DNA from: CAYWFF01 sp964458085
GTDB taxonomy: Bacteria; Patescibacteriota; Microgenomatia; UBA8517
Direction: 5' to 3'
Length of the DNA stretch: 49,429 bases
Assembly: GCA_964458085.1 (NCBI GenBank)
Contig: CAYWFF010000004.1
Coordinates: 1-49,429, forward strand
The notes under the pieces were generated by a model. It was given only the letters and a program-made list of their open reading frames with translations. It was not told the DNA's origin and made no database searches. A program made the translations under genes and the position numbers. This document shows positions 1 to 8,457 of this stretch, piece by piece (the stretch's first letter is position 1; each line of letters opens with the position of its first letter).

Positions 1-182
1 CTGATTCGACAGATATATTTACATTTTTTGAAGAGTTAAACGGTATGAGCTTCAATTCCGGTCTTAAACAAATTGTAAACATTACTACTCATTATGTACC
101 GTTGGAGTTTTCTGCAACGCCAGCACTTCAGAACCTTTTTGTACCGTTAATTTCAAAATCACTTCTTACTTTCAGTAGTTAA
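1..182 (+). CDS. 3' end of an unrecognised gene (truncated by window edge)
   Basis: An open frame reads from the window edge (codons in phase from base 3) to TAA at 180-182, giving 59 C-terminal residues. The tail is mixed hydrophobic and polar (for example LKQIVNITTHYVPLEF near its middle), with no motif I recognise and no clear membrane helix. The next gene begins 68 bases later, and a TATACT at 190-195 may be its promoter. It could equally be a chance open frame, since only 60 codons are visible; no function is proposed. Confidence 0.45.
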   Translation, partial: DSTDIFTFFEELNGMSFNSGLKQIVNITTHYVPLEFSATPALQNLFVPLISKSLLTFSS

Positions 183-250
183 TTTGGCATATACTAAAGT
201 AGAACTCAATTTTTATGGGTTAGCATACAAATTTAGACTTATAAAAAACA

Positions 251-1432
251 ATGCATGTACTAATGGTAGGGTGGGAATTACCACCACATAATTCTGGGGG
301 GTTGGGCGAAGCTTGTTACGGTTTATCAAAAGCTCTTGTCGATAAAGGCGTGCAAGTGACTTTTGTATTGCCAAAAAAAGTAGATTTAAACATAGATTTC
401 ATGCAAGTTGTTTTTGCGGACATAGCAAATGAACTGTCTAAAATCCCCACAGCTTATGAAGGTTACCAGGCGTGGTTGAAATCTAAAAAGATTGGCAGTT
501 TTAATCCATCGGAATATATTAAGGGCGCCCTTTTTTATGGTGAAAAAATGGGGGAAATTGCAAAAGCCCAAGGTGCGGATGTGATACATGCCCATGACTG
601 GCTTACATTCCCGGCAGGCACCGCTGCTAAAATAGCTACTAAAAAACCGCTTGTGGCACATGTCCATGCAACAGAGTTTGACAGAACAGGCGGTAATTTT
701 CCCAATCCGGTAGTTTATAATATAGAAAAAGAAGGTCTTGAAAAAGCTGATCGGGTCATTCCGGTAAGTAGGCTTACCCAATCCATACTTATGGATAAAT
801 ACGGATTGAAAGCTGATAAAATTGACGTTGTTTATAACGGAGTCGGTGAATTCCACAAGCTTCGTCTCATGCCTGCACTTGAAACATATAAAGCAAACGG
901 TTATAAAATTGTTCTTTTCTTAGGCCGGATAACTCTCCAGAAAGGTCCCGATTATTTCATACAAGCTGCCAGAAAAGTGTTGAAGTTTGATAAAAAAGTA
1001 CTTTTTGTTGTTACCGGTTCAGGTGACATGCAAGATGTGATGCTTCAAAAATCAGTCGAGATGGGAATCATAAAAAATATGGTTTTTACAGGGTTTTTAC
1101 GGGGAGAGGAAAGGGATAGAATGTTTCAAGCTGCCGATCTTTACATTATGCCATCGGTTTCTGAACCGTTTGGCATTACCCCTCTTGAGTCAATTGCTAA
1201 CGGTACGCCCGTTTTAGTTTCAAAGCAATCAGGAGTTTCAGAAGTGTTATCTCATGCTTTAAAAACGGATTTTTGGGATATTGACGAAATGGCAAATAAA
1301 ATTTTGGTTGCTCTTCGCTATAAAGCGCTCAGGGACGTTTTGCTTACTGAGAGCAGCCGTGAATTAACAGGTATCAACTGGCAGAAAGCAGCAGACAAGG
1401 TTTTATCAATTTACCGATCTTTAAGTATATAA
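251..1432 (+). CDS. Glycogen-synthase-like glycosyltransferase (GT4/GT5)
   Basis: Predicted retaining GT-B glycosyltransferase, probably elongating an alpha-1,4-glucan from a nucleotide sugar in the cytoplasm. The N-terminus has the Gly-rich donor loop of glycogen synthases (WELPPHNSGGLGEA), then the typical HAHDW motif, a GRITLQKGPD strand-turn opening the second Rossmann domain, and the E-x7-E pair at Glu305/Glu313 (SEPFGITPLE). At 393 residues it is shorter than bacterial GlgA (about 470) and closer to archaeal-type enzymes. It is followed after one base by GH57 and then by GH15 and a glucokinase, which supports a role in storage-glucan metabolism. The substrate is inferred from context; a GT4 acting on another glycan is the alternative. 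Confidence 0.85.
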   Translation: MHVLMVGWELPPHNSGGLGEACYGLSKALVDKGVQVTFVLPKKVDLNIDFMQVVFADIANELSKIPTAYEGYQAWLKSKKIGSFNPSEYIKGALFYGEKMGEIAKAQGADVIHAHDWLTFPAGTAAKIATKKPLVAHVHATEFDRTGGNFPNPVVYNIEKEGLEKADRVIPVSRLTQSILMDKYGLKADKIDVVYNGVGEFHKLRLMPALETYKANGYKIVLFLGRITLQKGPDYFIQAARKVLKFDKKVLFVVTGSGDMQDVMLQKSVEMGIIKNMVFTGFLRGEERDRMFQAADLYIMPSVSEPFGITPLESIANGTPVLVSKQSGVSEVLSHALKTDFWDIDEMANKILVALRYKALRDVLLTESSRELTGINWQKAADKVLSIYRSLSI

Positions 1433-1433
1433 T

Positions 1434-2654
1434 ATGCCTGCAGTATGTTTATATTTTCAAGTTCACCAACCTTACAGAATAAGGAAGTATCGGGTTTTTG
1501 ATATTGGTCACGACCACAACTATTTTGACGATGATGCCGATCCGCGCTTGAGCAATAAAAAAATACTTCAAAAGGTGGCAAGTAAGTCTTATCTTCCTGC
1601 AAATAAACTATTTCTTAAACTTCTCAAAAAACACCCTGAATTAAAATTAAGTTTTTCTTTTTCGGGAGTGTTCTTGGAGCAGTTAAATAGCTACTTACCG
1701 GAAGTCCTTATTTCATTTCAGAAATTAGTAGAGACTGGAAGAGTGGAAATATTATCTGAAACTTACTATCACTCGCTTGCCTTTTTTTATTCTAGGAAAG
1801 AGTTTGAGAGACAGGTTAATGAACATAGAAGTTTAGTCAAAAAACTCTTTAAGACTATTCCTAAAGTCTTTAGAAATACTGAACTTTCATATACTAATGA
1901 CTTGGCGGCTTGGGCAGATAAAAAAGGTTATTCTGCAATTTTAGCTGAAGGATGGGATACTTTTCTGGGTTGGCGAAGTCCGAACTTTGTATATAGTCCT
2001 GTCGGTACCAAAAAAATAAAATTACTTTTAAAAAATTACAAATTATCAGACGACATTGCGTTTCGGTTTTCGGAAAAAAGCTGGGGAGAGTGGCCACTGA
2101 CTGCTTCTAGGTTTACTAAATGGATAGATGCCGTAAACGGAAATGGTCAAGTTGTTAACTTGTTTATGGATTATGAAACATTTGGAGAGCATCAATGGGA
2201 AGACAGTGGGATTTTTACTTTTCTGGAAAATTTACCCAAAGAAATATTAAAACACCCGGACAATTCCTTCGTAACGCCTTCCGAAGCAGCTGCTGAGTTT
2301 CCTGCAATGGACAAAGTAGATGTGCCTTATGTAGTAACCTGGGCTGATACTGAGCGTGATTTATCAGCTTGGACCGGAAACGCAATTCAAATACACGCAC
2401 TTTCTACTATTTACAATTTGGAGGAAGATATTATTGAAACAAAAAGCGTGAAACTTCTGAAAGACTGGCGCAGGCTCCAAACCTCAGACCATTTTTACTA
2501 TATGTGTACAAAATGGTTTGCAGACGGGGATGTGCACAAATATTTTAGTCCGTATGAGTCTCCCTATGATGCATTTATTTGCTATATCAATGCGGTAAAC
2601 GATTTGCAGTTCAGGTTGAAAAAAACATCTCAGAAAAATAAAAAACATACTTAA
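1434..2654 (+). CDS. Glycoside hydrolase family 57 (alpha-amylase / glucanotransferase type)
   Basis: Predicted cytoplasmic retaining alpha-glucan hydrolase or 4-alpha-glucanotransferase. GH57 signature regions are visible in order: HQPY at residues 11-14, the nucleophile Glu172 in AILAEGWD, the acid/base Asp246 in FMDYETFGEHQW, and the last conserved region TSDHFYYM near the C-terminus. At 406 residues it matches the short amylase subgroup rather than branching enzymes (over 500). There is no signal peptide. It sits one base after the synthase and four bases before GH15, so it is surely co-transcribed. A GH57-GH15-synthase grouping also occurs in some methanogens, so the cassette has an archaeal flavour. 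Exact specificity cannot be read from sequence alone. Confidence 0.88.
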   Translation: MPAVCLYFQVHQPYRIRKYRVFDIGHDHNYFDDDADPRLSNKKILQKVASKSYLPANKLFLKLLKKHPELKLSFSFSGVFLEQLNSYLPEVLISFQKLVETGRVEILSETYYHSLAFFYSRKEFERQVNEHRSLVKKLFKTIPKVFRNTELSYTNDLAAWADKKGYSAILAEGWDTFLGWRSPNFVYSPVGTKKIKLLLKNYKLSDDIAFRFSEKSWGEWPLTASRFTKWIDAVNGNGQVVNLFMDYETFGEHQWEDSGIFTFLENLPKEILKHPDNSFVTPSEAAAEFPAMDKVDVPYVVTWADTERDLSAWTGNAIQIHALSTIYNLEEDIIETKSVKLLKDWRRLQTSDHFYYMCTKWFADGDVHKYFSPYESPYDAFICYINAVNDLQFRLKKTSQKNKKHT

Positions 2655-2658
2655 AACT

Positions 2659-4620
2659 ATGACTACTGCCCAAACACTCGGGAACGGAACAATTCTTGTT
2701 AACTTTGATAATTTCGGTCAGGTAAAGGATTTTTATTTTCCCTATCCCGGCCTTGAAAATCATATTGCAAAAGAAATGGTTCACAAGATCGGAGTTTATG
2801 CTGATGACAAAATTCATTGGTTTACTGACCCGACTTGGAAAATAGACGTACTCTCCAAAGAAAATACTATGGCAGGAGAAGTGATAGCTTACAATGAGAA
2901 TTTGTCACTTCGATTAAAATTTACCGATGTTGTCTATAACGAAAAAAACATATTTTTACGGGAAATCGTAGTTGAAAATTTACTGGACGAAAAACGGGAT
3001 ATAAAAGTTCTTTTTAATCAACAGTTTGTCATCTCTCAAACCATATCAGGTGACACCGCATATTATGATCCGCGAGATAACACCCTAATTCACTATAAAG
3101 GTCGCAGAGTATTTTTAATTAACGTCCTTAAAGATATTGCTAATGGTATTGATGAATATTCCGTAGGACTCATAGGGATAGAGGGTAAGGAGGGAACGTT
3201 TAAAGATGCGGAAGACGGAGTTTTAACCGGAAATTCTGTTGAACACGGAAGAGTTGATTCTGTTGCCGGAGTTTCCGTCACACTTGAAGCTAAAAAGACC
3301 CAAACTTTTTACTATTGGATTACTGCTGCAAAATCTCTTCCGAAGGCAAAAAGTCTTAATACTTATGTTTTACAAAAACATCCAAGCGATTTGGTTAAAA
3401 CAACAAGTGACTATTGGAAAGCATGGGTGACAGATAGAAATATTGATTTTTCCAACATACCTGACGATATTGTCTCTCAATTCAATCGCTCGCTTCTGGT
3501 AATTCGTACACATGTTGCAGATAATGGTGCAGTTTTGGCATCCGGTGATTCAAGCATGTTGCAGTATGGCCGAGATACATATAGTTATGTATGGCCGAGA
3601 GACTCTGCAATGACTGCGATCGCACTTACAAAGGCAGGTGACTATACGGGAGCCAGAAAGTTTTTCAATTTTGCAAATAAAGTTATTACCGAAGAAGGTT
3701 ATTTTATGCATAAATACCGTCCCGATACTGCGCTTGGAAGTTCGTGGCATCCCTGGATTTGGCACGATAGAAGACAATTACCGATTCAGGAAGACGAAAC
3801 TGCTTTAGTAATTTATGCTTTGTGGATTTACTATGAACATTCCAAAGATCTTGAATTTATCGAAAAAGTTTACAATTCACTCATTAAAAGTGCTGCCGAA
3901 TTTATGGTTTATTATATAAATAAAGCAACTGCTCTTCCTGAAGCAAGTTATGATTTATGGGAAGAAAAATATGGGATTCACACATACACGGCCAGTACTG
4001 TGTCGAAAGCATTGTGGTGCGCTTCACAATTTGCGCAACTTTTAGGTAAAGATAAGTTTGCAATGAAATACCTCAAAACATCAGAAAACATGAAGAAAGG
4101 AATTCTTAAGTTCCTTTTTGACTCAGATTCCAGTTTATTTTACAAACTTCTGTCTCCTCAAAAAGACAAGTTTGCAATAGATCCGACAGTGGACTTTTCG
4201 AGTATCTACGGCGTATTCGCATTTGATATTTTAAAAACAACCGATCCGAGACTTCTTAAAACTGTTGCAGCGTTTACCGATCGGTTGGCTTTAACTACAC
4301 CAAGTGAAGGAGTCGCCAGATTTGAGGGTGATATGTATCACCGTTCTTACCCCGGACTTCCCGGAAATCCGTGGATTATTACCAGTTTGTGGCATACTCA
4401 GTTTAAAATTTCTCAGTTAACGAAAGAAGAAACCTATGAAAAAATCCTAGAGGATTTACGATGGGTTATTACTCATGCTTCAGACGCGGGGTTAATGTCA
4501 GAACAGCTCGAACCTTTTTCCGGTAAACAAAAATCTGCCACCCCCCTTATTTGGAGCCATGCTGAATATGTAATTACAGTTTTAACTTTAATAGAAAAGC
4601 TTGCATATTTTAAATCTTAA
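2659..4620 (+). CDS. Glycoside hydrolase family 15 (glucoamylase-like)
   Basis: Predicted inverting exo-acting glucan 1,4-alpha-glucosidase or related glucodextranase/trehalase, releasing glucose from the storage glucan. The N-terminal 270 residues form the beta-sandwich typical of prokaryotic GH15. The (alpha/alpha)6 barrel follows, with YGRDTYSYVWPRDSAM (about residues 300-320), SYDLWEE carrying the predicted general acid Glu435/Glu436, and EQLEPFSG with the predicted general base at Glu615. The full length of 653 residues fits the family. There is no signal peptide, so it should act in the cytoplasm. It is followed five bases later by a sugar kinase, which would trap the released glucose. 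Confidence 0.88.
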   Translation: MTTAQTLGNGTILVNFDNFGQVKDFYFPYPGLENHIAKEMVHKIGVYADDKIHWFTDPTWKIDVLSKENTMAGEVIAYNENLSLRLKFTDVVYNEKNIFLREIVVENLLDEKRDIKVLFNQQFVISQTISGDTAYYDPRDNTLIHYKGRRVFLINVLKDIANGIDEYSVGLIGIEGKEGTFKDAEDGVLTGNSVEHGRVDSVAGVSVTLEAKKTQTFYYWITAAKSLPKAKSLNTYVLQKHPSDLVKTTSDYWKAWVTDRNIDFSNIPDDIVSQFNRSLLVIRTHVADNGAVLASGDSSMLQYGRDTYSYVWPRDSAMTAIALTKAGDYTGARKFFNFANKVITEEGYFMHKYRPDTALGSSWHPWIWHDRRQLPIQEDETALVIYALWIYYEHSKDLEFIEKVYNSLIKSAAEFMVYYINKATALPEASYDLWEEKYGIHTYTASTVSKALWCASQFAQLLGKDKFAMKYLKTSENMKKGILKFLFDSDSSLFYKLLSPQKDKFAIDPTVDFSSIYGVFAFDILKTTDPRLLKTVAAFTDRLALTTPSEGVARFEGDMYHRSYPGLPGNPWIITSLWHTQFKISQLTKEETYEKILEDLRWVITHASDAGLMSEQLEPFSGKQKSATPLIWSHAEYVITVLTLIEKLAYFKS

Positions 4621-4625
4621 TTTGA

Positions 4626-5447
4626 ATGAAACTTTTATTTGATATTGGCGGAACTCAGACCCGGATGGCCTTAACAAGCGACGGTAAAACGCTTAGCGAT
4701 TTTTTTTCATTTGACACTCCGGTTGGTTTTGACGACGGAATGAAAGCAATTACTGATTACGCTAAAAAAAACAATAATGTAATTGACGGTGTCTTCGGCG
4801 GATTTCCGGGTAATTTTGACAAAACTTCGGGAAATATTTTGTACGCACCCAATTTGCCCGACTGGGTGGGCAAACCGTTGAAAAAGCATTTGTCTGTGGC
4901 ATTGCAGACTGAGGTTTTGCTTCAAAACGATGCTGCGCTTGCGGGCTTGGGTGAAGCTGTTTTTGGTGCCGGGAGAGGATATGAAATAGTTGCATTTATT
5001 ACAATTAGCACCGGCGTCGGAGGCGCTAGGGTTGTCAATCAAAAAATTGATCCTGTAGCGATAGGATCGGAGCCGGGTTACCAGATTGTAGCAAGCAACA
5101 ACGGAATTTTTCACTATTTGGAAAATTTAATAGGCGGTAAATCAATTTTAAACCGTTTTAAAGTTAAACCGGAAGACTTGGAAAATGACTATTTTTGGAA
5201 CCAATTTGCAGAACACCTGGCAATTGGTTTAACTAATTTAACCGTTTTCTGGTCTCCGCAAGTAATAGTTATCGGTGGAGGAGTTGGTTTGTCGGATAAA
5301 CTGCCGCTTGTAAATATAGAAACTTTGCTTCACAAATATATTAAAATTTTTCCTGCTATTCCCAGGCTTGTAAAGGCAGAACTTCAGGACAAAGCCGGAC
5401 TGATGGGGGCATTGGCTTTGATTGAAAACAAGGAAAAATTAACTTAA
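4626..5447 (+). CDS. ROK-family sugar kinase (probable glucokinase)
   Basis: Predicted ATP-dependent hexokinase of the ROK family, phosphorylating glucose produced by the preceding glucoamylase. The N-terminal phosphate-binding loop LLFDIGGTQTRMAL, an ND.AL segment (NDAALAGLGEAVFGAG) with the likely catalytic Asp, the second Gly-rich loop TISTGVGGA and the adenosine motif VIGGGVGLS are all present. The Cys-rich zinc motif of many ROK proteins (CxCGxxGC) is not present; the equivalent region reads SEPGYQIVASNNGIF, so this is a zinc-less variant. The length of 273 residues is near the usual 290-320. It is the last gene of the glucan cassette; a new promoter follows immediately. Confidence 0.85.
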   Translation: MKLLFDIGGTQTRMALTSDGKTLSDFFSFDTPVGFDDGMKAITDYAKKNNNVIDGVFGGFPGNFDKTSGNILYAPNLPDWVGKPLKKHLSVALQTEVLLQNDAALAGLGEAVFGAGRGYEIVAFITISTGVGGARVVNQKIDPVAIGSEPGYQIVASNNGIFHYLENLIGGKSILNRFKVKPEDLENDYFWNQFAEHLAIGLTNLTVFWSPQVIVIGGGVGLSDKLPLVNIETLLHKYIKIFPAIPRLVKAELQDKAGLMGALALIENKEKLT

Positions 5448-5452
5448 GTAAA

Positions 5453-5481
5453 TTGACATTATATATTAATCCTTTTATACT
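5453..5481 (+). promoter_or_regulatory. Consensus promoter of the LytR_C gene; leaderless start
   Basis: TTGACA (5453-5458), a 17-base spacer and TATACT (5476-5481). The ATG at 5490 lies only 8 bases after the -10, so transcription should begin at or just before the start codon. No Shine-Dalgarno sequence is present. Confidence 0.85.
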
Positions 5482-5489
5482 GCGCTCAC

Positions 5490-6113
5490 ATGGAAGAGCA
5501 GACTCAGGTTAATGTAAATAATTCAACCGATGCGAAAAACGGCGCAGGTAAAAAACTTGCGCTTTTCGGAATTGGTATACTTTTACTTCTTGGTTTAGGG
5601 GCAGCTGGTTGGTATATTTTAAGCGAGCCCCCAGGTGAATTGGAGAACACCGAAGAAGCAGTTCCTACACTTAATCTTGAACCTACGGAATCACCTACAC
5701 CCACACCTGAGGAAGTTGAAAAGGCTGATATTCGAATAAGTGTTTTAAACGGAACCGGTATTGCCGGAGCAGCAGGTGCATTAAAAACTGAACTCGAAAA
5801 TCTTGATTATGAACAAATAGAAACAGGAAATGCTGACGAAACAGGGGTGACTACTACTGCTGTGACTTTTAATGATTCTGTCCCCGAAGCAGTTAGATCC
5901 GAAATAATAGAAACATTGGAAGAAATATATAGAAGCGTAACTGACGAAACAGGAAGTGTAACCGGTGCAGATATTGAAATAATAGTAGGGCTTCGAAAGA
6001 ATCAAACAGCAGCTACGGCAACACCGACAAAATCTGCAACTTCTCCGACTCCGACTAAAGCTGCCGTAACCGTAACTAGTACCGTTACTCCTACTCCAAC
6101 CTCTACAAACTAA
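5490..6113 (+). CDS. Membrane-anchored LytR_C-domain protein
   Basis: Single-pass membrane protein of 207 residues. After a short polar N-terminus there is one transmembrane helix (about residues 24-45, LALFGIGILLLLGLGAAGWY), a Pro/Thr/Glu linker, then a LytR_C-type domain (about residues 75-170) beginning IRISVLNGTGIAGAAG. It ends in a Thr/Pro-rich low-complexity tail. LytR_C domains accompany LytR-CpsA-Psr wall-attachment enzymes, but no catalytic LCP domain is present here, so it is more likely a wall-associated accessory factor. It is transcribed from its own leaderless promoter, and tgt follows after 20 bases with its own -10. Confidence 0.75.
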   Translation: MEEQTQVNVNNSTDAKNGAGKKLALFGIGILLLLGLGAAGWYILSEPPGELENTEEAVPTLNLEPTESPTPTPEEVEKADIRISVLNGTGIAGAAGALKTELENLDYEQIETGNADETGVTTTAVTFNDSVPEAVRSEIIETLEEIYRSVTDETGSVTGADIEIIVGLRKNQTAATATPTKSATSPTPTKAAVTVTSTVTPTPTSTN

Positions 6114-6121
6114 GCATATCG

Positions 6122-6127
6122 TATACT
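6122..6127 (+). promoter_or_regulatory. -10 element (TATACT) 6 bases before tgt
   Basis: TATACT ends at 6127 and the tgt ATG is at 6134, the same geometry as other leaderless starts in the window. No good -35 is visible at the expected distance. Confidence 0.5.
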
Positions 6128-6133
6128 AGTGGT

Positions 6134-7321
6134 ATGAGCTTTTCATTTAAACTTACTAAAAAGGATAATATAACACGAGCAAGAAACGGTATAGTTCATA
6201 CTCCTCATGGCGACATTTTAACTCCTGCTTTTTCACCCGTTGCGACCAAAGCAACAGTTAAAAGCCTCACCCCCGATGATTTAAAGGAAATTAAAACTCA
6301 AGTTGTTTTGGCAAATGCATACCATCTGAATTTGCAGCCGGGAATTGAAACTATTTCAAAATTTGGGGGTTTTGCTCCTTTTATGAATTGGACAGGACCA
6401 ACGATTACGGACAGCGGCGGATATCAAGTTTCATTTATGTGGAGCAAAGAAATTTCAACAGATGCTGAGAGAGCGATTGGAGTGAAAATCTCGGATAACG
6501 GTGCAACTTTTCGCTCGCATATTGATGGCAATTTGCATACTATAAGTCCTGAAAAATCAATGGAAATACAATATGCATTAGGTGCTGATATCATAATGGC
6601 TTTTGATCAGCCTTTGAGTCCCAGATTCAGTGAGCAAAAGAATAAAGAAGCTTTCAGACGAACACTTTTATGGGAGGAGCGGTCCTTCAAACATTGGCAA
6701 AAGCTGGAAGCTGCAAGAACTAAAGGGTCATATCAGGCTTTGTTCGGCATTATCCAGGGAGGGCTTAATAAAAAAAGACGAGTGGAGAATCTGAAATTTA
6801 TTTTACAGGCAGGATTTCCGGGAATTGCTATCGGAGACGAAACCATAGGAACCGACCCTCATTTAACCGCAGCCTCGCTTGACACGGTAAATGATCTATT
6901 ACCGGACGATAAACCGCTCCACGCTCTTGGACTTGGCGGAGGTCCGGAAGGAATTTTTACTGCCATTTCCCGCGGTGTTGATTTGTTTGATAATTCTTCA
7001 ATTACCAGAATGGCTCGTACGGGTTTATTGTTTATTTTTCCTGAAGATGGCGGAACAGTTTTAAATAAGTTCAGAACCGATATTTCCAAAAGCAAATATA
7101 AAAATAGCAAAAAACCAATCAGTAAAAAGTGTATGTGTCCGACATGTACTAAATATTCCGCTTCCTATTTGCATCATCTTTTTAAAGCACGCGAACTTTT
7201 AGGGGTGCGTCTTGCAACCATTCACAACATTTACTATATGAACAATCTGATGGAAACGGTACGAAGTGCAATATCGAAAGGTGATTATGTGCCTTTGAAG
7301 ACACACTGGCTCGGTCATTGA
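6134..7321 (+). CDS. tgt: Queuine/archaeosine-type tRNA-guanine transglycosylase
   Basis: Predicted TIM-barrel enzyme exchanging guanine-34 in tRNAs with GUN anticodons for a queuosine precursor or queuine. Visible signatures are VANAYHL.L.PG, TDSGGYQV with the proposed catalytic Asp, FRSHIDG, the barrel motif ending FDNSSITRMARTG (usually FDCV.PTR.ARNG), and the zinc site CMCPTC (about residues 333-338) followed by the ligand His in ATIHN. The length of 395 residues is normal for bacteria. No preQ1 synthesis genes are nearby, so the base may be salvaged. FWS..S-type variations (SGGYQVSFMWS rather than SGGFQVFSL) are minor family drift. Confidence 0.93.
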   Translation: MSFSFKLTKKDNITRARNGIVHTPHGDILTPAFSPVATKATVKSLTPDDLKEIKTQVVLANAYHLNLQPGIETISKFGGFAPFMNWTGPTITDSGGYQVSFMWSKEISTDAERAIGVKISDNGATFRSHIDGNLHTISPEKSMEIQYALGADIIMAFDQPLSPRFSEQKNKEAFRRTLLWEERSFKHWQKLEAARTKGSYQALFGIIQGGLNKKRRVENLKFILQAGFPGIAIGDETIGTDPHLTAASLDTVNDLLPDDKPLHALGLGGGPEGIFTAISRGVDLFDNSSITRMARTGLLFIFPEDGGTVLNKFRTDISKSKYKNSKKPISKKCMCPTCTKYSASYLHHLFKARELLGVRLATIHNIYYMNNLMETVRSAISKGDYVPLKTHWLGH

Positions 7322-7360
7322 GACTTGTCTTCTCTAGATTACCGTGTAACAATATTCCTC

Positions 7361-7867
7361 ATGGAAGAAACTAAATCGGATATATCTTTTGATTGGAAAA
7401 ATATCGGTTTTGTAATACTTTTTATTTTGATTGCAGGAGGAGGGATATATTTAATTGCTACTCTCCCAGCAATTCGGCTTTTTGAACCTGAAGTTGATCC
7501 AATTGTAGAAAATATTGACACAACAGACTGGGGAGGAGGTGTAGTTGAAATGCAACAAGAAGACATAGTAGTGGGAGAAGGTACCGAAGCAACCGAGGGA
7601 AAGTTGGTTACGGTACATTATACGGGAACGCTTCTGGACGGAACAAAATTTGACAGCTCGGTTGACAGAGACGACCCCTTTAAATTTACCCTTGGAGCAG
7701 GAGAAGTTATAAAGGGTTGGGATCAGGGGGTAGTCGGAATGAAAGTAGGAGGTAAGCGTAAACTAACAATCCCTGCTGACTTAGCATATGGCGAGACAGG
7801 TGCGGGCGGAGTAATTCCTCCCAACGCAACGTTAGTTTTTGACGTTGAGTTAATTAACGTGGAGTAG
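7361..7867 (+). CDS. Membrane-anchored FKBP-type peptidyl-prolyl isomerase
   Basis: Predicted proline cis-trans isomerase facing the cell surface. One N-terminal membrane helix (about residues 11-33, NIGFVILFILIAGGGIYLIA) precedes an acidic linker and a complete FKBP domain (about residues 65-168) with VTVHYTGTLLDGTKFDSS, VIKGWDQGVVGMKVGGKRKL and IPPNATLVFDVELI. Substrates would be exported proteins refolding outside the membrane. I chose the ATG at 7361 over an in-frame TTG at 7325 because a possible promoter, TTGTCT at 7325-7330 and TAACAA at 7347-7352, would place the transcript start near 7361 and overlaps the upstream candidate. Confidence 0.88.
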   Translation: MEETKSDISFDWKNIGFVILFILIAGGGIYLIATLPAIRLFEPEVDPIVENIDTTDWGGGVVEMQQEDIVVGEGTEATEGKLVTVHYTGTLLDGTKFDSSVDRDDPFKFTLGAGEVIKGWDQGVVGMKVGGKRKLTIPADLAYGETGAGGVIPPNATLVFDVELINVE

Positions 7868-7962
7868 AAAAGTCATTCAACTATAAACAAAGCCTCACTT
7901 TTTTTTTCATCTCATTATTTGAAAAACCGGTGAAATAGGAAACATCTGTCAAGTGCCAGGCA

Positions 7963-7971
7963 TGATATGAT
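7963..7971 (+). promoter_or_regulatory. Extended -10 promoter (TGATATGAT), leaderless start
   Basis: TGA followed by TATGAT (7966-7971) is an extended -10, and the ATG at 7978 follows after 6 bases. No -35 of quality is visible, as is usual for extended -10 promoters. Confidence 0.6.
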
Positions 7972-7977
7972 TTAACT

Positions 7978-8421
7978 ATGCAGTTAGTTTCTAAATTCCT
8001 CAATAAATCACTGGGCATTTATACTGTTCGCGGACTTGAAGTTGAGCCCACCTATTGGCAGGCAATCACAATTGTTATACTTCTTTTCTTGCTGGTTTTT
8101 GTTCTTGCCCGTATGCGGTATCTTTATATCCACTGGAATTTAGGGAAATCAGCAATTGCCTTCTTATTCTGGGGTTTTTTACTGGCTTTAATAGTTGAAG
8201 CTTTTCTTGTAATTAGCGGAAAAACGCTGTTTACTACAGTTTTAGGATGGAATTCCGCGCCAAAGCCTATTAGCACACTAATTGACATATCCCGAAAAGA
8301 ATTGGTACCGGTTTTAGGTTCAACAGATGAAATTTCGTCAAAGGAAGTTGTAATTTCGAAATATAACGAATTATCCGAAAGCGACGCTAATGAAGTAAAA
8401 GACTTGCTTTGCAAGCCCTAG
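7978..8421 (+). CDS. Two-helix membrane protein, function unknown
   Basis: 147 residues with a short amphipathic N-terminus, two strong transmembrane helices (about residues 28-48 and 58-79, separated by a basic loop RMRYLYIHWNLGK) and a polar C-terminal region (about 60 residues) with alternating Ser/Glu/Asp. No catalytic motif or family is recognised. The gene has its own extended -10 promoter and is followed by prfB after 36 bases, which also has its own promoter, so it is probably monocistronic. The C-terminal part is presumably a small soluble interaction segment. Confidence 0.7.
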   Translation: MQLVSKFLNKSLGIYTVRGLEVEPTYWQAITIVILLFLLVFVLARMRYLYIHWNLGKSAIAFLFWGFLLALIVEAFLVISGKTLFTTVLGWNSAPKPISTLIDISRKELVPVLGSTDEISSKEVVISKYNELSESDANEVKDLLCKP

Positions 8422-8450
8422 TTAGCGTTTTTTCCGATATAGATTATACT
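8422..8450 (+). promoter_or_regulatory. prfB promoter, leaderless start
   Basis: TATACT at 8445-8450 stands 7 bases before the prfB ATG at 8458. A weak -35 (TTAGCG, 8422-8427) lies 17 bases upstream. There is no Shine-Dalgarno sequence. Confidence 0.65.
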
Positions 8451-8457
8451 TATTCCC

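Noticed and set aside
8403..8433. Terminator after the 7978 gene (CTTGC-TTT-GCAAG then T run)
   Set aside because: The stem lies within the coding end, is only five pairs, and the T run starts 12 bases after it.
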